Shown here: in pieces, positions 36,725 to 47,200 of the stretch
Numbering within the stretch: the first letter of the stretch is position 1
Layout: the number at the start of each line of letters is the position of its first letter
NCBI GenBank assembly: GCA_024195265.1
Contig: JAJLRJ010000008.1
Location: 22,725,458-22,789,457 of the forward strand
Length of the DNA: 64,000 nt
Reading direction: 5' to 3'
Source: Dendrophyllia cribrosa
Lineage: Eukaryota; Cnidaria; Anthozoa; Scleractinia; Dendrophylliidae
Translations under genes and position numbers: made by a program
The notes under the pieces: generated by a model
What the model saw: only the letters and a program-made list of their open reading frames with translations
Databases searched by the model: none
Told to the model about the DNA's origin: nothing

Positions 36725-36877
36725 AGGGCCTGGTCGCACTACATGCAGTCAAAAACAAAATCCGCCCGTGCAAAAATCGAGGAAATCAAAAGAAACCGCT
36801 CCGGTGGGACACGCTTTTTGTGGAATGTTTTTGTTTTTATTTCATTTTGCACGGGCTAATTAGTGCGACCAGGCCCT
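36725..36877. mobile_element. MITE with AGGGCCTGGTCGCACT ends
   Basis: AGGGCCTGGTCGCACTA and TAGTGCGACCAGGCCCT bound about 153 bp, with CCGTGCAAAA / TTTTGCACGGG inside. It lies 51 bp past the glucuronidase-like stop codon, so probably in the 3' UTR or just downstream. Confidence 0.75.
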
Positions 36878-36880
36878 TAT

Positions 36881-37496
36881 TAAAGAAATAAAAAACGCGC
36901 CGAGTGCATTATTGAGTTATATATTAAGCACGCGGGAATTTTTAAGAACACGAGAAAAGTGCAGAGAAGCACGAGCCAAAGGCGAGTCCTTCTCGTACTT
37001 CTCGAGTGTTCTTAAAATTTCCCAAGTGCTTTATATATAACTCAACAATGCACGAGGAACAAGTTTTTTTATTTCTTTTATAAAATACAAACGGTTATAA
37101 TGAACTTTACGTCACGCGCGTGCTTTATCGAGTTATAATGAACTCGATTTAACGAATCATAGCGCGCGGATTTCCTTGGGCATTTTATAATAAAGAAATA
37201 AAAAACGCGCCGAGTGCATTATTGAGTTATATAAGCACGCGGGGATTTTTAAGAACACGAGAGAAGTGCAGAGAAGCACGAGCCAAAGGCGAGTGCTTCT
37301 CGCACTCTCGAGTGTTCTTAAAAATTTCCAAGTGCTTATATAACTCAACAATGCACGAGGAACAAGTTTTTTTATTTCTTTTATAAAATAAAAACGGGTA
37401 TAATGAACCTTACGTCACGCGCGTGCTTTATCGAGTTATAATGAACTCGCTTTGACCAATCATAGCGCGCGCATTTCCTTGAGCATTTTATAATAA
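36881..37496. repeat. Tandem duplication of a 310-bp hairpin-bearing sequence
   Basis: TAAAGAAATAAAAAACGCGC starts at 36881 and at 37191. Each unit contains opposed arms, CGAGTGCATTATTGAGTTAT and AACTCAACAATGCACGAGG, with an inner AAGAACACGAG / CTCGAGTGTTCTT stem, then TTACGTCACGCGCGTGC. The AATAAA at 36887 could serve the upstream gene as poly(A) signal. Confidence 0.8.
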
Positions 37497-37910
37497 AATA
37501 TAATAAACGTAAACCGGCCAACTTTTTCCGAGTGATAGGAGTGAGAATTTTTTCTTGGGAGTGAAAGGACTTCCAAAGGCGACCTGACCAAATCCGAAGA
37601 CAACCTGATTCCGAAGATGTCTGAGGTTTCCACGGACCGGCCTCTGTTTAATAACATCCAGCTGTAATCGTAATGTTCAGAACGATAAAAACTACAAAAA
37701 GTGTCAAATTTTCATGTACGTAACTATGTTTAAGAATTGGATCATGCGGTCAGTTAAGGCTGATAGCTCAAATCTTTAAGTCTGGCGTGAGAAATCAGTG
37801 CTCCATAGGTGTGAGTTGGTGTGCGATCGGAGGTTTGGACTCGCAGGCGTGAGACTCACGCCTGGCGTGAGACTTGGCAGCCGTGATATAAACGTACTCA
37901 CCATACACCT

Positions 37911-38590
37911 TACAGGGACCGCGGAGCCGGGGGGGGCTGGGGGGGGGGGGGGCTTCAGCCCCCCAATAATTTTTGGGAAAAAAAATAATTTTACCCAATT
38001 GAAAAATTACTGTTTTACTGCTCCCATAGATATGCGATAATTAATGAAAACTTTCGCCAGTGAGTGTTGTGGTAAGCGGTAAATTGATTTCTTCCTTTAA
38101 GACATGCAATATGGCGGCCGTTCGTAGGACATGGCTTATAGGTCTTCTCTTAAGTTCTGTTATAGAAGTCGTTGAACTTGTTTGCTTACATTCGAAACCC
38201 ACAACTCTTGTGGGGATCTGTTCAGATAACCATTCCACCAGAGACGGCATTGTAATCAGTGTGGCTTTATTGCATACCCACAAGGCAAGAACAGATAAAA
38301 TTCGGCTTCTAGATGTAGCGAATGAATTTGTCCAACGAAGTGAAAACCGTTTTCGCAACTTTGGTAAATTTACTGATTTAAATTTGTCAATGTGCTAAAA
38401 AGTAATTATTGGGATTTTCCTTGTGTTCGATGTTTTGTTATTGTAGTTCAAATTTGGTGGTATTTATTAGCCTGATAAATAATAAAATAATTCACTGCGT
38501 CAGGTATATTGGGATGCATTTTTAGCCATTCTGGGAGCATTTATTATAAAAATTTTCCGGGGGAGCTTGCCCCCGGACCCCCCTAGACGG
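37911..38590. mobile_element. Possible hAT-type fragment
   Basis: CAGGGACCGCGGAGCC at about 37913 looks like a hAT terminus. It is followed by long G runs facing GGCTTCAGCCCCCC, and at about 38555-38590 by GGGGGAGCTTGCCCCCGG. No transposase motif is seen, no clear right end was found, and the ORFs on both strands (38041-38398) are unrecognised. Confidence 0.3.
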
Positions 38591-39341
38591 CTAGCGCCTG
38601 CGGCGCGCGCTATTATTGTTATTATTATTATTATAGTTTATCATTGTTTTATTATTGTAAATATTATAGGACATAATTCAGCCTATTGGCTGCGACGTTT
38701 TATATAAATAAACTATCTATCTATCTATCCACAAATGCCTATGGCATTTGATTTAGCCCCCCCTCAGGAAGAAACAGTTGAACTAAAACTCGCTGGAATC
38801 GCTTCGAATCGACTCCCAAACCACTCAAGACACAAGTAAACACACAAATAAGTTCAGCTGAGCCAGTTTTATTCAAATATCGTTCCTAATTTTACGTTCA
38901 AATTCGAAGTGAATTTTTCCCATACAAATCCTTATAAATTCGCTATTACGCAACAGTTACCTGTAAACATCACTTGAGCTTGGGCTACCTGTGATTACAT
39001 AGGAATAAGATTGACCGATGCTAGAGTGTTTTCCTTGTTATGCCCTATTTTGTCTTCCCGTTTGTGTTATTCTATTATGAGGGGAATATGTCGGGGGGAA
39101 TATATAATCCTTTGCCTTGCTATTGTTTTCAGCCCCGCCTCTCCGCTGTTACAATCAAAGCCGCGCCCAGCTTTTCAGACACTGTAATGAACGGGGTTAT
39201 GTGATATATTACCCTGAAAAGAACGAAGAAAACTGAGCTAGGTGGAAAGTAAGGTTCAATAATGATATTTTTTTCACTCGACGTTCTATTCCCCACCCCC
39301 TTGCACACAGAAAGAGACAATTCCCCATCCCCGGGACTATT

Positions 39342-39575
39342 GATGAGCAGAGATGACGCAGTGGTGAGAGCACTCGCCTCCCACGAATGTGGCCCGGGTT
39401 CCCTTCCCGGACTCGGCGTTATATGTGGGTTGAGTTTGTTGTTGGTTCTCATCCTTGCTCCAAGAGTTTTTCTCCGGGTCCTCCACCTTCCTCCCTCCAT
39501 AAAAATCCAACATTTCCAAATTCCAATTCGATCCGGAAACAGTGGAAGTAAGAGCCACCTCGTGGATTCCACTGA
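39342..39575 (+). repeat. tRNA-derived SINE
   Basis: GATGACGCAGTGGTGAGAGC is an A-box type start and CCCGGGTTCCCTTCCCGG a B-box region. The tail GTTGTTGGTTCTC...CTCCGGGTCCTCC...CCAACATTTCCAAATTCC is shared with the diverged copy at 43385-43580. The ORFs on both strands here are shadows. Confidence 0.75.
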
Positions 39576-39985
39576 AATTCCTATTTATTTTATCTATTAT
39601 TTTACAAGAGGATTACAATAGTATATACTGAAACGGTGGATAGCATTGTTGGCGCGCTCTGATTGGCTACTGAAACTCGGAATAGCAAGTGCTATTCACA
39701 TCCCAGCAATTTGCGCGCGAAAATTGTAATCGTTGACAGGAATAAATGAATTAAAAAGCATCATTTTCGTTATGATTATCTCACTATTTCAGTATATACC
39801 AAAACAACTATTATTATCAATATACGCGGCCAAATAAGAAACTGCCTTCGAGAAAACACGCGTGAGTGGCGGGCGATATTGAATTTGACGGGCTGCAAAC
39901 GCATTTACGGCCCTGTTTCTGTTAAACATTTTTTTCTTATTAAATGAATTTGTACGATTTGGCCTTGTGTATTGATAATAATGAT

Positions 39986-40120
39986 AATCACATGACTTTT
40001 GTCGGGCATATAGTTTATTTGTGTCCCTCGTGGCATCATTTGCACCCTCGCTCCGCTCGGGCGCAAATGATGCTACTCGGGCCACAAATAAACTATATGC
40101 CCTTCAAAAGTCATGTGATT
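39986..40120. repeat. 135-bp palindrome
   Basis: AATCACATGACTTTTGTCGG and its near complement at the right end pair through GGGCATATAGTTTATTTGTG and GCATCATTTGC; the tip is CCTCGCTCCGCTCGGG. Confidence 0.85.
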
Positions 40121-40123
40121 GTC

Positions 40124-40222
40124 CTATTCACCTCGGTGTAGGTGGGTAGTGGTGGATATTTACCGAGCCGCTTCGCGGCTCGGTAAATATCCACCACTAC
40201 CCACCTACACTGAGGTGAATAG
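40124..40222. repeat. 99-bp palindrome adjoining the previous one
   Basis: CTATTCACCTCGGTGTAGGT pairs with ACCTACACTGAGGTGAATAG; the tip is CGAGCCGCTTCGCGGCTCGG. It begins 4 bp after the 39986-40120 palindrome ends. Confidence 0.85.
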
Positions 40223-40882
40223 TTGTTAATTATTTCTGTATTTTAACAGAACCTGAAGTTTTATAACAACTGTAAAAATGCTTCTGAAATAAAGCGAGTA
40301 AACTATTAATTAATGCTCCACATAAGAACGATAGCAAACTTCATTGTTCTGCGGTATTGGCTCTTTCCCACATAGAATATCTTTGATTTCAAGAATAGAG
40401 GAGGAGCTGATTGTTAATAATTATATTTCATTATAAAAATAAAGATAATCCATTTGCGTCAAATAAATTTTAAGAAATGTTCGTGCTTAACCCGGAATAG
40501 CAGAAGACAATAGCTAATAATTTTGCTTCTTTGATGAAGTTCCCCAAATACAATATCTTTCAAAAATTGCATGTTGTGCGATTGGGTCTCAAATTGCTTG
40601 AAACCTTAAAAACATTAGACAAAATGCACCTTGAACTTTTTAGCGGCTTTTTTTTTTTTTGGTGGGGGGAGGGGGGTGCTGCTAGAGCCGCCATTGGAGC
40701 GGCACGGCTTTTTGCCAAAGAACCCTATTTAATTTTGTTCTCAATAACAGTTGAAACAGTGATGCTGGGCTGAGGGAATAAAAACTCTACAACTCTCGGG
40801 TTTGGTTTTCCTCTTTCTCGGTGCTTCCGTTGTTTTTGGACAGCGTGCACTGCCAGTAGGGGTAAACATGTTGCAGCTGGTT

Positions 40883-41278
40883 TCACTCGCTGAGCACATC
40901 TCGCCGATATTTTGAGTTACCTGCAGGCTTGTTACCAGCAATTGTACCAGTTTCGTCAACGGAAAGCATTTTAATCTCTCCTTCTGCAGAAACGATATGA
41001 GTTTGAGGTAAGTGATGGTTAAATTCTGCGCGTTTGGAAGTTAAAGCGATGGTCGCCTTGACGTGGCGATGTTGTATAGCAGATTGAATAAAAAGGCGCC
41101 TTTCTTCTTCCGGACACGATTGTGCAGTTCTTTGAATGAAATGAAAGGACGACTTTACAAAGATCTGACTTTCGATATGTGACGCTTTAAGTTCATTGTC
41201 GAACTTTCGTGAAATCACTTTGGCCATTAGCGTTATCCCTACGTTGAAATATATGTCATCAAAAAGATGTAAGCTCAA
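40883..41278 (-). other. Unrecognised 131-codon ORF opposite the phosphatase 5' end
   Basis: The frame starts at 41278 (MSLHLFDD) or at 41227 (MAKVISRKF) and ends RRDVLSE. Its composition looks protein-like: mixed charge, few low-complexity runs, and segments such as [16 protein letters not shown] and EGEIKMLSVDETGTI. No family is recognised. It overlaps the proposed first exon of the phosphatase gene on the other strand, so it may be a divergent gene or chance. Confidence 0.25.
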
Positions 41279-44200
41279 AATATGTATAACTTTTTTGTTA
41301 TTAGTTGAGCTTGCTTACTTAATTTCTATTACTGACCTAAAAAGCTTACGTAAAACATATTTAAGCCTAGCGTTGTGTCTTCGTTTGATATGAAGTCGCT
41401 TGTTTTTGTCGATTTGTTTTTGTTGTAACTCAACGTACTTTACATATGCAGTCAAACTAGTACTGAATTTGAGCTTGTGAATTGAAGTGCCAAATTAAAA
41501 TTCTAGTAATTTAGCTTTTTTTAACACTATACAAGCTGCTTGCTAGTGGCAGAAATCATATATGTAAGCTTAACCTAAACTGAATCGCATAGATAAGATC
41601 GTAAACGTGTATATAACGTTTATACATTTTTCTTCATCAATAATGTATTACTTTGTGAGGACAAAATTAAACCCAATGCATTTTTTAAACCTCAAATTGT
41701 AAGCTAATATAATTTTTATTTTCCTGTGCAAATATGAAGGAGCACTAAATTATTGTAAAACTCTTTTAATTTAACAGCATGTTTTACACAGATTTATATT
41801 TTTGAGCATATTGATTTCATATTCCTTTTTTTTTTTCATCTTGTTTTAAAAAAATAGGATTAACATCGTTAAGAATAAAAATGTGTTGTTTAACAGTCAT
41901 ACATATAAATGCATGTATTCAAAATTATATTTGGGACCCATAATAATAAATTTAACATATATTTTTAGTTTGATATTTGAAAGCCCTTTTTTGCCACCTG
42001 GTCAGATTTTCATTTATTTTTTTAGTTTTATGCATACAAATAAACCATGCATGACATTCAGCTTTGAAATTATATATTTTATGAAAAGTAAAGAAACCTT
42101 TACCTCGATAAAATCATCCGGAATACCTTGATATTCGACTTCATAATGCAATATCGATCTTCAGAAAGCTTTTAAAGAATTATTATATTCTTTCCTTTTT
42201 TTTTTCTTTTGTGGTTTAATTTCCAGATTAACCGTCTATTATTTCTACTTTATAACTAAAGTGAGAATCAACCAACTATTTGTACCCTTAATGGATAATC
42301 CAAATAATAATAATAATAATACATAAATTTAGAGCATTATACAAAGTCTCAATGCTCTTACAGTAAACTAATATACTGTAAAACCTAAAAATCCTACAAG
42401 AAGAAAAATATAACCTGTAAACTGCAACGCTACTATAATAAAAAATGTGGTGTGGGTACACATGTAATGCCAGCTTTTTTAAACCCTAGCTCATTTTCAA
42501 ACCAAAATATGTTATTTTGCTTACTTAATGTATGTTCAGAACATTGTATGCCCACATTAAAAATAGGACTGAGGCATTTTATATGTACAGTACCGCTCAG
42601 AGATAAGCGAACATAGCACTCACGTTCTTAACGCTACCCTAACGCGTTTGAATTTGTCTTTGCGTTATTTTGAATGCATCGGGTGAATGCGTTTTCTTTA
42701 ACGCGTTAAGCCTTTGTTATTCATAACCAACATTTCTTTTGTAATCCAAAACAAAAGACGAGTCCACCGGGACTAGTCTTTTGTTTTTTTGAAACTGCCA
42801 CATCGACAATAATGCAAGAATCGAAATCCAAAACAAGGGGAACAAATTCATGACGATTAAGCGTCATTGACAAGCGCTCAGTCAGAGCGACAAAATAAAC
42901 AATTTCGAGACTCAATTCGCCTCGCGACTCCAAAAAATATAACAGAGTTTAGGCGACAAGAAAAAACATAGTTTTTGCACAAAGCTTAACTAGCTGCTAG
43001 CTGGACTCCCTTTGGGCTCTCCATTTTTAGAGCACAGCCCTGCCTAATTTTGTATACAGCTGTTTCGAGAAAGGTCGTCGGAAAAAAGTGCAAAAGTGCA
43101 CGCGACAATACCGAAAAATAATATGGGATGATCAATGAATTTTAATAAGTCAAATAAATACATGAAACCCGCGATGCCTTGTCCGTAAAAAATGGGACGA
43201 TCTTAGATGGCGAACCATTGGGATAAATGAGTTTTTAGGATATAGCGTGGATGACTACCCACAATACCTTTCTGGATTGTCGCGTGCACTTTTACGCTTT
43301 TTTCCGACAACCCTTCTCGAAACAGCTGTACATGTACATGTTACGTTCTTACTTTGTAGTCTGTGGAATGCAATCCTTGGGGGTATGGTTTACAGTTTGT
43401 AGGTGAACATGCACAAAAGCTTCCCACTGATTGATGTGTCTCAGGTTCAACTCCCAGAGTTGGCGTCATATGTGGGTTGTCCGTTGAGTTTTGTTGTTGG
43501 TTCTTTGCTCCAAAGGTTTTTTCTCCTTCATCCCAAAACCCAACATTTCTAAATTCCAATTCAATCTGAAATTAATTTTGAGGGCCACAGGTTTGTCAGT
43601 GGTATGATTGTTCAGTGTCACCCTCATTAAACAAAGTAGAAGTGTGAGAATTTATTTTATTCAGTTAAGTTTTCTAGTTTCCTGAAGTAGAAATATGTTA
43701 AAATGTTGCTTTCAATTGGTACTCTGTATTTAAAGCTTAAATAATATTGTTGTGTTTGTTGTAGAGTTCATGTGTGTACATGGAATGTCAAGGTCACACA
43801 ACCCCCAGATGAAGACTTCAGGGCTTTGTTGCATCTTGACAATGATCAAGAACTCCCAGACATCGTCGCTGTAGGGTAGGTTCTTCAAATCACATTTCTT
43901 CAAATCATTTATTTCAACATTTTTTACACTTCCCCAACAAGTGATGAAAATGTCTTTGTTTGGTACATGTGGTTGAAATCCCAAATGATTCCTGTACATC
44001 AATAATTGTACATCAAACATTGATTAGATGACAATGTCACCAGCTTAATATGTTTACATTGTTTATGCACGAGACTGTGGACATTAATGATTTTTTTTTA
44101 TCATTTAGCTTACAGGAGGTTGATGCAAAACCACAATCATTATTAATCGAATATATAAAAGAAAACTCCTGGGTGAAAATCCTACAAGCATATCTTGGAG

Positions 44201-47200
44201 CATATGGCCTTGTCAAGGTACATTGTACATGTATTATTAAATGAAACAAAAACAGCTCTAATACAATTTAAATTATTTAAATTGCCTCTTTCAGAAATCA
44301 CCCTTAATTGTGCTAATTTGCTGATTGTCTTACATACAAGGGAGTTGATGTTTATAGAATCTTTGAGACTTTTCCTAAACTATATTTTAACTCTCATAAA
44401 TTATTTTCATTGGCTTACAGCTAAACATGCACAAACATTTGATGCTCATAATAAATGTACAAGTATTGTATTAACAATAAATAGTGACTGCTTTGTGCTC
44501 ACAACCTGATGCAACTTAACCAAAATCATAGGCAATGTACACACTTTCAATTTTTCTTCCAAATTCCCTTGTTTGTTTTCGTCAGCTTACAGTATGTGAG
44601 CACATTTGAACAGTCACACTTAATTTTTCTTCCAAATGATGATCTGTGAACCCATAAACCAATTATAGACCCTATTCATAAATGGCGGCCAATTTATTTA
44701 TTCTTTTATATTCATGCTAATCAGCCCAACTACAGCTGTAGCCTCATTTTAGAGCAAAAATTCTTTTTAATTTTGCACATGCTAACGAGGCTAGTTGGGC
44801 TGATTAGCATGAATATAAAAGAATAATAAACCGGCCGCCATTTATGAATAGGGTCTAATAGATTGATCGAATTTTGTTTTAATAAATTGTAATGTATACT
44901 TATGTTTACAGCTCAAGTCAATCCGCATGCTGGGAATGGTGCATCTGGTAGCTGTTCACACAAAACATCTTCCTTTTGTTCGTGACATCAGGCCTGGCTA
45001 CTGCAAAACAGCACTACTTGGACTACTGGTAAACAGTGAACTGGGATTGTAGAAACTAACAAGTGTAGAATTGGTTTTGTCTACCCTATTCCAGACTCAC
45101 TATTTTTTCAGAAACTCTATCTTTCATACCACTGATAGTTTCCTGGTACATGTAAATGATGCCCTATTCTAGACCAACACTCTCTGATTTCTATACCCTA
45201 TAGTATCCCAGACTGAACTGCTTGAAAACCATACCCTTCATAGACAGTGGCACATACGTACCCATATACTGTAGCTTATATATGGAAAGTCAGTTAATTA
45301 TAGACCAGTTTCCTCACCAGGGTGCAGTGTTTTTGTTTTTATAGCATTTGTGGTGGGTTTTTTTTGGCCTTTTATCTGTAGCTATTTTCTCTAATATGCT
45401 ACTCACTAGCATGTTAGTTTGTTATTTTAAAGCATTCTTTCAGCGTACATGTGGTGGGTGTAATGTGCAAGTCTTGGCCTGCTCGTGCCATTGTGGATAC
45501 AAGTTAATGGTCTATCAATCCATCAGTGTCATGTGCTTTTGCTTGCATGTTTTTTTCAAGTGAACATGGTGGAGCATACAATGTACCTGTCTTGTTTTCT
45601 AACATTTAAATTTCTCTCACTCCTCCCTTTTGGTGTCTTCAGGATCAAGAGAAGTGTCTATAATAGAGAATTGTCCATAACAGAGAGGTGTCCATATTAT
45701 GAAGGTGTCCAAACAGAGGTGTGACTGTTAGGTCACTATACAGGGCACGACAAAAGCGCTGTCCGATAGCCCGGGGCTAGTGAAGCGACCCGTCGGGCTA
45801 GTGTCTTTTTGTCGGAGTTTGCCCGACGGGCAAGCAATATTTGTTGCCTTTTCTCATCATTAGTTAAGAAAGTGAAAGTGAATGTGAGGAACATTTTAAA
45901 AATGTAAGAAAATATCAACGGCGAACAAAAGAAATGGAATTGAATGATGCGTTTTCGTAAATAATTAACTTATAATGTACATGTACAGTAGCGGCCGTAA
46001 TTGTGTTCTCACTCCTCTGCTTTTAGGTCTTTAAAATCGCTGTTGTTTTCATTGTATTAAGTTCAAAGTAAACCAGTTAGGATCTGTCTTGTCGAAAAAA
46101 AGCTAGACAACTTGAACATTTGCCGACACAGTCGTTGCGTTATAATACTGGACAGATTGTTTTTCCCACGAACGGCAAATATTTTTGCCGTCTGTCGTTT
46201 GCCATTTCCATGGGAAAGTGAGTAGTTTCACGTTTCTCAAACTCACGAACATGTGAATTAACTTCGATTTTTCTAGTAGATTTATTTTACGATTCGAGGA
46301 AAAGTAAGGATAATAAACTGCAAGCTGCCGTTTGTCGTGTACGCGTAGAACGCTGTGCGTAGTTTAATCTCTTGATACTCGCAAGCAAGTCACGTAATAT
46401 AAAATGTGTTATTTTTGTTGTATCAAACTTCCGAAAGGGCTTGCAAGATATTTTACGTTATCCAAAGGCGAAAGACTTCGAATAAGAGTACTAGTTTCAT
46501 TGATCAATCGATCATAACTTTCATAACCAGCGCAAAAATAAGTCTTTCTCGTAATTTATTATTTATTCCGCAACATTTGCCGTCGGGAGCAAACACAGTT
46601 GGAGATTTTTTACCTCTTGGTGTAATATTCATCCCTTGTTTAAATTTGTTTGTTTTTAATAATTAATTTACTTTTGGGCTACAATCTTGGACATTTCAAA
46701 TGAAAAATTAATACCACCCCTCCCCCCAATTCAGTGATGGGAAAAATGGCGCGTTTTGGTTTTCTCTCGAATCCATCACTGAATCGGGGGGAGGGGAGGT
46801 GTTATTTCTCATTTTATTCCGTCCAAGATTGTCCGAGGTTCACACTGGCGTTACAAGAACCTAAATAGATCACATTCCGGAATATAAAAGCTTCAGGCGC
46901 ACGTTCAGTAAATGAAGATAACAGAAAGAACTTGTTAGCTGAAAAGAAGGAGCCCTGTGCGGGATTGAAAAGATGACTGAAATAGTATCATAATGAATGT
47001 GTTTTTATTTGTTATCTACTCTATTGATATAACTATTAAATATGCATAATTGCATGTTCTGAGCTTTGACCAAAAGTGAAGTTATGTTGCTTTAACGAAG
47101 CCGATAGGTTCCTTGTGAAAACTGCTATTGCTATCATTGTGCGGGAATCTCCGCTGAAGGTCGCGAACTCAGCTCCTCGCAATAATGGAGTTGCTCTCGC

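Noticed and set aside
38041..38398. Opposed ORFs of 105 and 112 codons
   Set aside because: No recognisable motif; they lie in repeat-like DNA and mirror each other.
39129..39621. ORFs of 119-147 codons on both strands
   Set aside because: They cover a tRNA-derived SINE, whose tail opens frames on both strands.
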